A stretch of DNA of 64,000 nt from Helcococcus sueciensis DSM 17243 (GCF_000423145.1 NZ_AUHK01000005.1:24631-88630), one strand, 5' to 3'. Shown: positions 19,479 to 28,138, counted from the first letter of the stretch. Numbers and translations are program-made. The notes: generated from the sequence alone by a model not told the origin.

Positions 19479-19745
19479 ATGGCAAAAGATCTAGACCAAA
19501 CTATGCAATTTAAAATGGATGGACCTGAAAAAGATAAAGTAGTTGATATTATGGAAAAAGTATATCATGCTCTAAAAGAAAAAGGTTACGATCCTTCAAA
19601 TCAGATAATTGGATATATTATTTCAGGGGATCCAACTTATGTAACTAGCCATAATGATGCAAGAAAACTTATAAAACATTTGGATAGAAATGATTTATTA
19701 GAAAGTATTTTAAAATTTTATTTTGAAAAAAATGATATTAAATAA
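19479..19745 (+). CDS. ireB: IreB-family regulatory protein (UPF0297)
   Basis: An 88-residue protein of the IreB/YrzL family. The conserved blocks are QTMQF (near residue 7), the central VYxALKEKGYDPxNQIIGYIISGDPTYVTSHNDAR segment and the terminal LLESILKFYFE. In Enterococcus, IreB is a small phosphoprotein substrate of the Ser/Thr kinase IreK and affects cephalosporin resistance; Thr8 here is a candidate phosphosite. It lies 9 bases after alaS behind AGGAGG and forms with ruvX and the DUF1292 gene the conserved yrzL-yrrK-yrzB trio. Confidence 0.95.
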   Translation: MAKDLDQTMQFKMDGPEKDKVVDIMEKVYHALKEKGYDPSNQIIGYIISGDPTYVTSHNDARKLIKHLDRNDLLESILKFYFEKNDIK

Positions 19746-19753
19746 AACTAAGC

Positions 19754-19781
19754 CGGGCGCTTTTGTGCCCGTTTTATTTTG
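19754..19781 (+). terminator. GC-rich terminator between ireB and ruvX
   Basis: Stem CGGGCG/TGCCCG (19754-19759 with 19766-19771, one G-U pair), loop CTTTTG, then a T-rich run. It lies directly before ruvX, so part of the transcripts should stop here. Confidence 0.75.
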
Positions 19782-19793
19782 AATGGAGAACTA

Positions 19794-20204
19794 ATGCAAA
19801 GATATATAGGTCTTGATGTAGGTACAAAAACCATAGGAGTAGCTGTATCTGATCCTACACTTTTGTTTGCCAATGGTTTAGTTACTATTAAAAGAACAAA
19901 AGTAAAAGAAGATATATATAAAATATTAAAAATAATAGAGGAACAAGAAGTAAGTCTAATAGTCGTTGGGATGCCTTACAATATGGATGGATCCGTAGGT
20001 CCAATGGCTCAAAGAGTAATGAGCTTTGTAGATTTACTAAAAAGGGAAACAGATGTAGATATAGTTTATGCTGATGAAAGGCTTACAACTATTTCTGCAG
20101 AGGAAGTTTTGATCAAACAAAAAGTTAGAAGAGAAAATAGAAAGGAGCATATCGATAAGATTGCAGCATCATTTATTCTACAGTCTTATTTAGATAGCAA
20201 GTAA
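19794..20204 (+). CDS. ruvX: Putative Holliday junction resolvase RuvX/YqgF
   Basis: A 136-residue RNase H-fold protein. The N-terminal YIGLDVGTKTIGVAVSDP motif carries the first catalytic aspartate, GMPYNMDGS is the central motif, and YADERLTT supplies the later acidic residues, with a final Asp in HIDKIAASFILQSYL. Family members are involved in pre-16S rRNA processing and perhaps Holliday junction cleavage. I chose the ATG at 19794 (GGAG at 19785-19788) over the in-frame TTG at 19779, which lies in the terminator tail. Confidence 0.95.
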   Translation: MQRYIGLDVGTKTIGVAVSDPTLLFANGLVTIKRTKVKEDIYKILKIIEEQEVSLIVVGMPYNMDGSVGPMAQRVMSFVDLLKRETDVDIVYADERLTTISAEEVLIKQKVRRENRKEHIDKIAASFILQSYLDSK

Positions 20205-20207
20205 ATT

Positions 20208-20474
20208 ATGGATAAATTTGAAAATGAGGATAAAATTTATATTGATCTTCATGATGATGATGATGTTATAAGATTACTCTTAATAGATTCATTTGGAATT
20301 GAAGATGAGGAATATGCATCATTACTTGATGAAGAAGAAGAAGTTTTATATATCGCTCAAGTTGAATTAAATGAAGAAGAGGCGATATTTACACTGATTG
20401 AAGATGAAGATGAACTTGAAGAAATTCTTTCTATATACTCTGAACTTTTAGATGAAGACGAAGAAGAAATATAG
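20208..20474 (+). CDS. DUF1292 (YrzB-like) acidic protein
   Basis: An 88-residue, very acidic protein with only a few basic residues. The core (IRLLLIDSFGIEDEEYASLLDEEEEVLYIAQVELNEEEAIFTLIEDEDELEEI) follows the DUF1292 pattern of short beta strands and alternates acidic turns. Its function is unknown. Its place between ruvX and RNase J is the conserved firmicute order. It begins 3 bases after the ruvX stop without a strong ribosome site, so it is probably translated by coupling. A second DUF1292 protein lies at 26134. Confidence 0.88.
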   Translation: MDKFENEDKIYIDLHDDDDVIRLLLIDSFGIEDEEYASLLDEEEEVLYIAQVELNEEEAIFTLIEDEDELEEILSIYSELLDEDEEEI

Positions 20475-20485
20475 AAAGGAAAAAT

Positions 20486-22171
20486 ATGTCTAAATATTAT
20501 AGGAATAGAAGAAGAAAGAAATCTAATATTAAAATTATTCCTTTAGGTGGTGTAGGTGAAATTGGGAAAAATATGACCGCCGTTGAGTATAATAATCAAA
20601 TAGTTATTATAGATGCGGGAACTACATTTCCTGATGAATCAATGCCTGGAGTGGATATTGTAATACCAGATTTTACTTATTTAGAACAAAATAAAGAAAA
20701 AATAAAAGGATTATTTATTACACATGGTCATGAGGACCATATAGGGGCAGTCCCTTATTTACTTAAAAAAATTCATACAAGAGTTTATTCAACAAGACTT
20801 ACTACAGGTCTTATAGAGGGTAAACTTGAAGAGCATGGAATTGATACACATATGTTGAAAACAGTATCTCAAGGTCAAACTATAAGAATAGGCGATTTTG
20901 ATATTGAATTTATTGCGGTAAATCACTCAATTCCAGATTCTTGTGCTATAGCACTTCATACAGAGGCTGGAGTGGTATTATTTACTGGAGACTATAAAGT
21001 AGATTTCCAACCTATTGATGGTGTCCATATGGACTTACAAAGATTTGGGGAACTAGGTAAACAAGGTGTTCTAGCTATGCTTGGAGATAGTACCAACGTA
21101 GAAAGACCCGGTTATGCAATGAGTGAAGTTTCAATAAGAGAAACTTTCAAAAAAGTATTTGCAGAAGCACAAGGAAGAATTTGTGTAGCAACTTTTGCTT
21201 CAAATTTACACCGTGTTCAACAAGTATTTGACGCTACTGAATATCATGGGAAAAAGATGTTTATTTCTGGTAGATCTATGGTAAGAAATATAAAAATCGC
21301 CATCGAATTAGGATATTTAAGAGTTAAAAAAGATACTATACAAGATTTAAATAAAATAAATAAATTTAAGGATAATGAAATTGTTCTATTGACTACAGGA
21401 AGTCAGGGGGAACAAATGGCCGCTCTCACAAGAATGGCGAGAGAAGAACATAGAAGTTTAAAATTACAACGTGGAGATACTGTTATTATTTCTGCAACTC
21501 CAATACCAGGTAATGAAGAATCAACATCTACAGTTATAAATAATTTAACTAAACTAGGTGTTAATGTTGTTTATTCAATGCTAGCAGATGTTCATGTTTC
21601 AGGACACGCGTATAGAGAAGAGCTAAAATTGATGTTATCTTTAGTTAGACCAAAATATTTTATTCCTGTGCATGGTGAAATTAGACATCAAATGATGCAC
21701 AAAGAACTTTATATGTCTATGGGTGCTAAAGAAGAGAATACTATAATTGCGGGCTTAGGAGATGTTATTGAACTTGATCATAGTGGATACAAGAAACGAG
21801 AAAAAGTAACTGCAGGAAAAGTACTGGTTGATGGATTAGGAATTGGAGATGTTGGTAATATCGTTCTAAGAGATAGAAAGAAATTAGCAGAAGATGGTTT
21901 AATAAATGTATCTTTAGTTTATGATACTAAGAAAAAACAAATTATTGGAAAACCAGAACTAATCTCAAGAGGATTTGTATATGTTAAAGATTCTAAAGAC
22001 ATCATGGATGGAGCATATAAAATATTAGAACAAATACAAAAAGAAATTAATAGCAAAAAGATTACTGATATAGCACAAATGAAATATCTAGTAATAGATA
22101 AATTAAGATCATATGTCTATACAGAATTAAAAAGAGATCCAATGATATTAATTTTAATTTCTGAAATATAA
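20486..22171 (+). CDS. rnj: Ribonuclease J
   Basis: Metallo-beta-lactamase/beta-CASP ribonuclease with endo- and 5'-3' exonuclease activity, central to RNA decay and 16S processing. The metal site HGHEDH is at residues 80-85 with further ligands in VNHSIPDS and FTGDYKVD. The beta-CASP region (FASNLHRVQQVFDA, GRSM) and the PVHGE motif follow, then the C-terminal domain. A basic N-terminal extension (NRRRKKS) is typical. At 561 residues it is normal length. GAAAGG precedes the ATG. Confidence 0.96.
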   Translation: MSKYYRNRRRKKSNIKIIPLGGVGEIGKNMTAVEYNNQIVIIDAGTTFPDESMPGVDIVIPDFTYLEQNKEKIKGLFITHGHEDHIGAVPYLLKKIHTRVYSTRLTTGLIEGKLEEHGIDTHMLKTVSQGQTIRIGDFDIEFIAVNHSIPDSCAIALHTEAGVVLFTGDYKVDFQPIDGVHMDLQRFGELGKQGVLAMLGDSTNVERPGYAMSEVSIRETFKKVFAEAQGRICVATFASNLHRVQQVFDATEYHGKKMFISGRSMVRNIKIAIELGYLRVKKDTIQDLNKINKFKDNEIVLLTTGSQGEQMAALTRMAREEHRSLKLQRGDTVIISATPIPGNEESTSTVINNLTKLGVNVVYSMLADVHVSGHAYREELKLMLSLVRPKYFIPVHGEIRHQMMHKELYMSMGAKEENTIIAGLGDVIELDHSGYKKREKVTAGKVLVDGLGIGDVGNIVLRDRKKLAEDGLINVSLVYDTKKKQIIGKPELISRGFVYVKDSKDIMDGAYKILEQIQKEINSKKITDIAQMKYLVIDKLRSYVYTELKRDPMILILISEI

Positions 22172-22188
22172 TTTTTATTGGAGGTATT

Positions 22189-23091
22189 ATGGATACTAAG
22201 AAAAAACTACACAATTTAAGACGAATCACCATGATATTATTAGGTACATTGATAATGTCGTTAGGCGGATATTTTTTCAATGTGCCAGCAAATATAGCTG
22301 CTGGTGGAGTAACAGGATTCTCGCAAGTTCTCGTTAGTTTAATTCCAAATTTAAACTTAGGTATTGTGATGGGATTCTTAAACCTAGTTATACTGGTGAT
22401 AGGAGTATTATTCTTAGGTAAAGAGTTTGGTGCTTTTACTTTAATAGGAGCATTTTCATATTCGTTATATATGACTATATTTGATTTTTTGATAGTTATA
22501 GAAAAACCAATTCTTAAAGATAATATTGCTAATCTCTTGATAGGTGCTGTTTGTGTTGGTGTAGGATTGGCAATAGTATTTAGACAAAATGCCTCTACAG
22601 GTGGGACTGATGTTATTGCAAAAATTATTGAAAAGAAGACGTCAATAAATCTAAGTACTTCAATATTGATTGTAGATACATTTATCATTTTGTTTGCTAC
22701 ATCAGTTTATGGATTTGAAAAGGGTATATACTCATTTATGTCATTATATGTAACAACATATTGCGTAGATGTAACAATTGCAGGATTTAATTCTAAGATA
22801 AAAATGACAATTATATCTAAACAGTCTGAATTAATTAATAATTTTATATTTTCAGAAATACAAAGAGGTTCCACAATCTATACAGGTAGAGGTGGTTATA
22901 CTATGGAAGAAAGAGATATACTTGTTACTATAGTTGATAAAAAACAATATATTAAAATAAGAAACTTTATAAATAGCATTGATGAAGATGCTTTTGTATA
23001 TATAGCTAATATTAATGAAGTAATAGGTTATGGTTTTACAAGGGAGAAAGTTTATGCCGATATTGGGAAAAACACAGAAATTAGTAATTAA
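22189..23091 (+). CDS. YitT-family membrane protein with DUF2179 domain
   Basis: A 300-residue protein with five or six membrane spans in the first 195 residues, containing the family blocks GTLIMSLGGYFFNVPANIAAGGVTG and FRQNASTGGTDVIAKI. The C-terminal cytoplasmic DUF2179 domain (about 205-290) includes GSTIYTGRGGYTMEERDILVTIV, a ferredoxin-like fold. The transported substrate is not established for this family. GGAGG precedes the ATG. Its 3' end overlaps the probable start of the next gene by 38 bases. Confidence 0.92.
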   Translation: MDTKKKLHNLRRITMILLGTLIMSLGGYFFNVPANIAAGGVTGFSQVLVSLIPNLNLGIVMGFLNLVILVIGVLFLGKEFGAFTLIGAFSYSLYMTIFDFLIVIEKPILKDNIANLLIGAVCVGVGLAIVFRQNASTGGTDVIAKIIEKKTSINLSTSILIVDTFIILFATSVYGFEKGIYSFMSLYVTTYCVDVTIAGFNSKIKMTIISKQSELINNFIFSEIQRGSTIYTGRGGYTMEERDILVTIVDKKQYIKIRNFINSIDEDAFVYIANINEVIGYGFTREKVYADIGKNTEISN

Positions 23092-23893
23092 AAGAATTAC
23101 TTCTGTAGGGGCATTTTTAAATGATACAATAGAATCAGATGATAATATGGATATTTTGTTACCTAAGAAATATCTTAAAAAGGATAAAGTAGTAGGAGAT
23201 ACTGTTGAAGTATTTGTATATAAAGATAATCAAAATAGACCTATTGCTACCACAAAAAAATCGAAAATTGAAATTGGTAGTCTAGCTATTTTACAAGTTA
23301 TAGATACTACTAAAATTGGTGCTTTTCTTGATTGGGGATTAGATAAAGACTTATTATTACCATTTGAAGAACAAATAGGAACAATTAAGAAATACAGTTA
23401 TCATTTAGTAGGTTTATATACAGACAAGTCAGATAGACTAACTGCTACTATGAAAGTTGATAATTTTTTTGATAAAGATATAAAATTAAAAGAAAATGAT
23501 TGGGTAAATGGTGTAATTTATTCATATAATTCTGAGATAGGTGCATTTATTCTTGTGGAAGGTAAATATAATGGATTATTGCCTAATATAGAAATCGTTG
23601 GTATACCAAGAATAGGTGACAATATTAGACTTAGAGTTAAAAATATTAAAGAAGATGGAAAAATCGATTTAACTACAAATAATAGATCTTATATTGAATT
23701 GAATAAGGATGCAGAGCAAATTTTTTCTATTCTTAGAGATAACGGTGGTTTTTTAAGAGTAAATGATAAATCAGATCCTAAGATTATAAGAAAAGTATTT
23801 AATATGAGTAAAAGTCAATTTAAAAAATCTATTGGTAGATTATATAAACAACGAAAAATTATTTTTAAAGATAATGGAATAATGATTAAATAG
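23054..23893 (+). CDS. cvfB: S1 RNA-binding protein, CvfB/YitL family
   Basis: A 279-residue protein with consecutive S1-like OB folds: residues ~5-60 (RITSVGAFLND), ~68-130 (LAILQVIDTTKIGAFLDWGLDKDLLLPFEEQ) and ~140-205 (GVIYSYNSEIGAFI), then a winged-helix segment at the C-terminus (ILRDNGGFLRVNDKSDP..FNMSKSQFKKSIGRLYKQRKI). This is the architecture of CvfB, a conserved RNA-binding virulence factor in Staphylococcus. GGGAGA at 23042-23047 fits the ATG at 23054; an upstream in-frame ATG at 23030 has no site. It is translationally coupled to yitT. Confidence 0.9.
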   Translation: MPILGKTQKLVIKRITSVGAFLNDTIESDDNMDILLPKKYLKKDKVVGDTVEVFVYKDNQNRPIATTKKSKIEIGSLAILQVIDTTKIGAFLDWGLDKDLLLPFEEQIGTIKKYSYHLVGLYTDKSDRLTATMKVDNFFDKDIKLKENDWVNGVIYSYNSEIGAFILVEGKYNGLLPNIEIVGIPRIGDNIRLRVKNIKEDGKIDLTTNNRSYIELNKDAEQIFSILRDNGGFLRVNDKSDPKIIRKVFNMSKSQFKKSIGRLYKQRKIIFKDNGIMIK

Positions 23894-23901
23894 GAGGACA
23901 A

Positions 23902-24642
23902 ATGAAAGAAGTATATTATATAGTTAATGGAAAAGAAATCACTCAGAAAGAAGTACATGATTTTGTTCATTCAATGGGACAAGAAGGTATGAGATATCAT
24001 AATGAAGAGGGATTTCAACAAATAGCAGATGAATTACTTAATCAAGAATTATTTAAGCTTGATGCTTTAGATAAAGGACTTGATAAAGAAGAAGATTATT
24101 TAAATGAAGTAGAATTTGCAAAAGAACAAATATTAAAACAATATGCTATCAGAAAATTATTAGATAGTGTTAAAGTAGATTCAGAAAAAGCAAAAGATTT
24201 TTATGAAAGCAATAAAGATCAATTCTCAGATATTTACAGATTTTCAGCATCACATATATTAGTAGATGATGAAGATTTAGCTAAAGAATTAAAAGCTAAA
24301 ATTGATAAAGGCGAATCATTTGAAGATTTAGCTAAAGATAGTTCTAAATGTCCTTCTTCTCAAAGAGGTGGAGATTTAGGAGAATTCCAATCTGGACAAA
24401 TGGTAAAAGAATTTGAAGAAGCTTTAATAGAAATGGAAAATGGAGAAATTTCTGATCCTGTAAAAACACAATTTGGTTATCATATAATTAAATTAAATGA
24501 CAAAGAATTATTAAAAGAAAATAAATATGAAAACTTTAAAGATGAATTAGAAAGATCTTTATTAGGACAATTACAACAAGAAGCATATGTTGCTAAATCT
24601 GAAGAGTTAAAAAATAAATATAATGTAGAAAGAGGGGAATGA
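23902..24642 (+). CDS. Parvulin-type peptidyl-prolyl cis-trans isomerase
   Basis: A 246-residue protein. A helical N-terminal chaperone part (about 1-105) precedes a parvulin domain (about 112-200) with ASHILVD, the GGDLGEF loop and FGYHIIKL. There is no signal peptide or lipobox, so unlike PrsA it is likely cytoplasmic. A shortened helix closes the chaperone fold after the isomerase domain. GGAGG precedes the ATG. It overlaps the start region of pepD. Confidence 0.92.
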   Translation: MKEVYYIVNGKEITQKEVHDFVHSMGQEGMRYHNEEGFQQIADELLNQELFKLDALDKGLDKEEDYLNEVEFAKEQILKQYAIRKLLDSVKVDSEKAKDFYESNKDQFSDIYRFSASHILVDDEDLAKELKAKIDKGESFEDLAKDSSKCPSSQRGGDLGEFQSGQMVKEFEEALIEMENGEISDPVKTQFGYHIIKLNDKELLKENKYENFKDELERSLLGQLQQEAYVAKSEELKNKYNVERGE

Positions 24643-26084
24643 TGGAGGAATTAAGCAATTCAAGCGCAAAACAAGTGTTTGATAATTTTATCAAAATATC
24701 TCAAATACCAAGATGTTCAAACGACGAAGAAAAAATATCAAAGTATGTATATAATTTTGGTTTAAATTTAGGATATGAATCAACACGAGATGAATATGGT
24801 AATGTTATAATCATAAAACCTGCGTCAGAGGGTTATGAAGATCATGATACAGTAATATTACAATCACATTTAGATATGGTTTGTGAAAAGACTGAAGATT
24901 CAAATCATGATTTTACATGTGATCCAATTGATTTATATGTAGAAGGAGATATTTTAAAAGCTAGAGATACAACTTTAGGTGCAGATGACGGTGCTGGAGT
25001 TGCTCTTATGCTTGCGATACTTGAAGATAAAAGCTTACAACATCCAAAATTAGAATGTTTATTTACAACAACTGAAGAAACTGGAATGGACGGAGCCTTA
25101 GGTTTATCTGAAAATGTACTTACAGGAAAAAATCTAATTAATCTAGACAATGAAGAAGACTGGATAATTATAGTTGGTTGTGCTGGTGGAGTTCGTGCTG
25201 AAGCATTTAAAGAATTTGAAAGAGTAGAAAAAGACAATTTAATTAATTTTAAAATTAAGGTATCTGGATTACAGGGTGGACACTCAGGATCTATGATTCA
25301 TGAAGCGAGAGCAAATGCAATCAAATTAGTAGATTCATTATTATTAAAAATAAAAAATAAAGTAAACTTTTCATTGCATACATTTGATGGAGGATCAAAA
25401 CATAATGCTATTCCATCAAGTTCATTTGCGATTATAGGTATAGATAATAATGATGTGGAAGAATTTAAAAATGCATATGAAGAATATTCAAAAGAGATAA
25501 AAGATTCTAATTTAAAAAGAGAATTAGATTTAGTGTTTGATTTAGAAGAAATAGATGCCGATAATTTATATATTGCAGAAGATGCTTCTCAAAAAATATT
25601 AAAATTAGTACAAATTTTCCCACATGGTGTAAACACTATGGACAAGGAATTAGGAATAGTTAAATCTTCAAATAACTTAGCGATAATTAGAACATCAGAT
25701 AACTCATTTAATTTAGAGACATCAATTAGAAGTTCTGATTCAGAAGATTTGGATTATTTATGTGATGAAGTTAAGAAATTAGGTGAAAATGATGGATTTA
25801 AGGTATCATTTTCAGAAGGGTATCCGATGTGGAAACCAAATTTTGATAATGAATTATTAAATATAGCAAAAGATACTTATAAAGATCTTAGAAATGAAGA
25901 TGTAGAAGTACTAGTAATACATGCTGGTCTTGAAACTGGAATATTTTCTGAAAAATATCCAGATATCAATATGATTAGTATGGGGCCAACAATTACAGGA
26001 GCACATACACCTGCAGAAAGTATTTCAATTAAGTCTACAGAGTTTAGCTTTGAATATTTGAAAACGTTGTTAAAAAATTTGTAA
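24642..26084 (+). CDS. pepD: Aminoacyl-histidine dipeptidase (PepD), M20 family
   Basis: A zinc dipeptidase that hydrolyses Xaa-His and other dipeptides in the cytoplasm. Metal and catalytic motifs are SHLDMVCEK (about residue 75), TLGADDGAGVA (112), TTEETGMDGA (145) and the C-terminal GAHTPAES. The lid/dimerisation domain lies in between (GLQGGHSGSMI). At 480 residues it is full length. Two adjacent ATGs are possible: the one at 24639 overlaps the previous stop as ATGA but is one base from GAGGGG, while the one at 24642 has better spacing. Confidence 0.95.
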   Translation: MEELSNSSAKQVFDNFIKISQIPRCSNDEEKISKYVYNFGLNLGYESTRDEYGNVIIIKPASEGYEDHDTVILQSHLDMVCEKTEDSNHDFTCDPIDLYVEGDILKARDTTLGADDGAGVALMLAILEDKSLQHPKLECLFTTTEETGMDGALGLSENVLTGKNLINLDNEEDWIIIVGCAGGVRAEAFKEFERVEKDNLINFKIKVSGLQGGHSGSMIHEARANAIKLVDSLLLKIKNKVNFSLHTFDGGSKHNAIPSSSFAIIGIDNNDVEEFKNAYEEYSKEIKDSNLKRELDLVFDLEEIDADNLYIAEDASQKILKLVQIFPHGVNTMDKELGIVKSSNNLAIIRTSDNSFNLETSIRSSDSEDLDYLCDEVKKLGENDGFKVSFSEGYPMWKPNFDNELLNIAKDTYKDLRNEDVEVLVIHAGLETGIFSEKYPDINMISMGPTITGAHTPAESISIKSTEFSFEYLKTLLKNL

Positions 26085-26123
26085 AATTCTTCTGAACCGT
26101 GTATATTTAAATAAAGAAGAATT
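26085..26123 (+). repeat. 9-bp inverted repeat ending at a ribosome binding site
   Basis: AATTCTTCT (26085-26093) and AGAAGAATT (26115-26123) pair perfectly around 21 bases. The right arm ends directly before GGAGG (26124-26128) of the next gene. It has no T tract, so it may affect translation more than termination. Confidence 0.5.
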
Positions 26124-26133
26124 GGAGGCCAAT

Positions 26134-26643
26134 ATGACAAAAAAATATGAAGATAATGAATTTGATTATGAAGAATCTGATTTAGACGATGTTCTATATG
26201 AAGATGATTTACTTGAATTATCTATTTATGATGATCTAGATGACATGGATTATGATGAAGAAGATGAATTGGACGAAGATTATAACTTTTATGATGACGA
26301 TTTCAAAGAAGTGATTTTAACACTTGATGATGATACAGAATTAAAATGTGTAGTAGTTGCTCAATTTGATGTTAATGGGCAAGATTATATTGCTCTTATG
26401 CCTGTTGAGGATGATTCATATCAAGAAATACTTTTATATAGAGCTGAATATGGAGAAGATGAGGAATTCGAAGTATCTTTAATTGAAGATCAAGACGAAT
26501 TTGATTTAGTTTCCGAAGCTTATTATGAAAATGTAGACTTTGATTTTGATGAATATTTAGAATATCAGGAACACCATGATCATGATCATGACCATGACCA
26601 TCATCACCATCATCATGATGACTATGATGAATATGAAGATTAA
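26134..26643 (+). CDS. DUF1292-domain protein with acidic head and histidine-rich tail
   Basis: A 169-residue protein in three parts. Residues 1-56 are an Asp/Glu/Tyr-rich disordered head. Residues about 57-135 form a DUF1292 core (VILTLDDDTELKCVVVAQFDVNGQDYIALMP). Residues 147-161 hold eleven histidines in a His-Asp alternation followed by a six-His run, then an acidic end. The tail suggests binding of divalent metal such as zinc or nickel, which is inference; the core function is unknown. GGAGG at 26124-26128 selects the ATG at 26134. Confidence 0.85.
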   Translation: MTKKYEDNEFDYEESDLDDVLYEDDLLELSIYDDLDDMDYDEEDELDEDYNFYDDDFKEVILTLDDDTELKCVVVAQFDVNGQDYIALMPVEDDSYQEILLYRAEYGEDEEFEVSLIEDQDEFDLVSEAYYENVDFDFDEYLEYQEHHDHDHDHDHHHHHHDDYDEYED

Positions 26644-26686
26644 TTTTAACTAAACATAAAATAATATTTAAAGGAAGGTGTAAGAA

Positions 26687-27103
26687 ATGGTTACTTTAAT
26701 TTTAGGTAAATCAGGTAGCGGTAAAACTAGATTACTTATCGAAGATGCAAACAAAGAAAAAGCAAGAGGAAATGGGAATATAGTATTTATCGATACAGAT
26801 GATAAACATATATTTACATTAGACTACACAGTAAGATTAATAAATGCGAAAAATTTTGCTATAGATAGTATAGAATCACTATATGGATTTGTTGCTGGTA
26901 TAGTTTCAAGAGATTATGATATTGAAAAAGTATATTTAGATGGACTTTATCATTTAGTAGAATTTGATAACGAAGGAATCCAAAAACTAGTATCAAGATT
27001 TAATGAATTATCAAAAAATAGTAATGTAGAGATATTATTAGGACTTGATCAAGAAGAATCTGACTTACCAGAAGGAATAGAAGCTGAAATAAAGGTGCTA
27101 TAG
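26687..27103 (+). CDS. Small P-loop protein of unknown function
   Basis: A 138-residue protein that begins with a canonical Walker A, GKSGSGKT (residues 7-14), and has a Walker B-like strand (IEKVYLDGL, about residues 80-88) plus strand-rich ends. It is far shorter than ABC or AAA+ ATPases and lacks their signatures, so it looks like a minimal KAP/RecA-like NTPase fold. AAGGAAGGTG precedes the ATG. The next gene starts on the last base of its stop codon, indicating a tightly coupled pair. Function unknown. Confidence 0.8.
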   Translation: MVTLILGKSGSGKTRLLIEDANKEKARGNGNIVFIDTDDKHIFTLDYTVRLINAKNFAIDSIESLYGFVAGIVSRDYDIEKVYLDGLYHLVEFDNEGIQKLVSRFNELSKNSNVEILLGLDQEESDLPEGIEAEIKVL

Positions 27104-27642
27104 TGTACGTTTCAGAAAAAGACAAATTAGTTCGATTTATTGAACTTAGAAATAAATATATAGATTTATTGGATAATAAGTTGATTAGTAAATCGGAATT
27201 TAACTATATGAATAATGAAATATTTTCAAAAATAAATCTAAGACCATTTTCGGTCTTAGATTCTTTTGAGAAGGCACTATATAATTACAATTATTATAAT
27301 TCTAAGGCTAAAATATGTTTAGAAGAATATAATAGATGTAAAACAAGTGGTAATGAAAAAAAAGCAAAACTGGCAAATAATAATAAACTAAACAATTATA
27401 ATCTTAAAGATCAAGCTATTGTAGCTATGATTGAATTAGAAAATTCAAATAATATAATGGCATATGATATATTTGTCAATTCTAAAAATTTAGATTCTCA
27501 GATTTTTGAAATTTACTTTACAAAAAGAGAAAGAATCATTTTACATACATTAAATAAAGACATAAAAAACATGTTAATAAAATTGAATTGTTTTGATGAT
27601 ATAAAAAGAGAATCGCTTATATCATCATATGTAAATAATTAA
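27103..27642 (+). CDS. Helical protein of unknown function (DUF6648-like)
   Basis: A 179-residue, mostly helical cytoplasmic protein, rich in Asn, Lys and Tyr, with no signal peptide. It reminds me of the DUF6648 family of Clostridia, but I cannot confirm this. The start is GTG at 27103, sharing one base with the preceding TAG and using AAGGTG as ribosome site. The stop codon lies at the base of a bidirectional terminator. Confidence 0.75.
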   Translation: MYVSEKDKLVRFIELRNKYIDLLDNKLISKSEFNYMNNEIFSKINLRPFSVLDSFEKALYNYNYYNSKAKICLEEYNRCKTSGNEKKAKLANNNKLNNYNLKDQAIVAMIELENSNNIMAYDIFVNSKNLDSQIFEIYFTKRERIILHTLNKDIKNMLIKLNCFDDIKRESLISSYVNN

Positions 27643-27690
27643 AGGTTCTATTACATAAAAGAAAAATCTTAAATGTAATAGAACCTTTTA
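27641..27690. terminator. Bidirectional terminator between convergent genes
   Basis: A perfect 16-bp stem (27641-27656 with 27673-27688). T-rich bases flank it on the plus strand and A-rich bases on the left, so it can serve both the 27103 gene (+) and the MltG-like gene (-). It overlaps both stop codons. Confidence 0.9.
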
Positions 27691-28059
27691 TTGATTAATA
27701 AGTGTTGATTTTATCTTATCAAAACTTTCACCTTTTAGAAATTCATATGTTCCAGATTTGATAGTTACATTTTCTGTAGTTTCAAAACTTTTAATAAATT
27801 CATCTTTATTTTCTATAATTTTATATTCAGATAATAAATCTGCTAGTTGTTCAACGTTTAGTCCAGAAGGTATAGTTACACTTATTGATACCTCTTCTTC
27901 TGATTTACTCTCTTCCGTTGTTTCAACTGCTGCTTGTACTTCTTCAACATTTACTAAATAGTCTAGATTTGTATATAAAACAAAACCTATACCTACTACA
28001 ACGAGTAAAGCAAATATGATATCTGAGAAATTATAGAAAAAATCTTTAATATATTTCAT
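27688..28059 (-). CDS. Membrane-anchored MltG/YceG LysM-like stub without catalytic domain
   Basis: A 123-residue protein with one membrane helix (residues 12-30), an acidic linker and a small domain (about 58-120). The domain segments IPSGLNVEQLADLLSEYKIIENKDEFIKSF and SGTYEFLKGESFDKI correspond to the LysM-like subdomain of the endolytic transglycosylase MltG. The catalytic domain that normally follows is absent, and the stop codon sits in a terminator, so this looks like a stable short form and not a broken gene. The start at 28059 follows AAGGAG on the minus strand. Confidence 0.75.
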   Translation of the reverse strand: MKYIKDFFYNFSDIIFALLVVVGIGFVLYTNLDYLVNVEEVQAAVETTEESKSEEEVSISVTIPSGLNVEQLADLLSEYKIIENKDEFIKSFETTENVTIKSGTYEFLKGESFDKIKSTLINQ

Positions 28060-28138
28060 AAAACTCCTTCCGTAAATCAAATATGCAAGTTCTATATTAT
28101 TTATGTTACAATAATAGCATAAAGAAGGAAAAAATCAA

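Noticed and set aside
22062..22688. Long minus-strand frame opposite the rnj end and yitT
   Set aside because: No ribosome site and no recognisable protein; both plus-strand genes are certain here, so it is an antisense shadow.
23030..23091. Frameshift or fusion between yitT and cvfB
   Set aside because: Both proteins are complete; the overlap is explained by an internal ribosome site before the ATG at 23054.
26571..26618. Short repeats resembling a repeat array
   Set aside because: They are in-frame His and Asp codons of the DUF1292 tail; there are no spacers, so it is not CRISPR.
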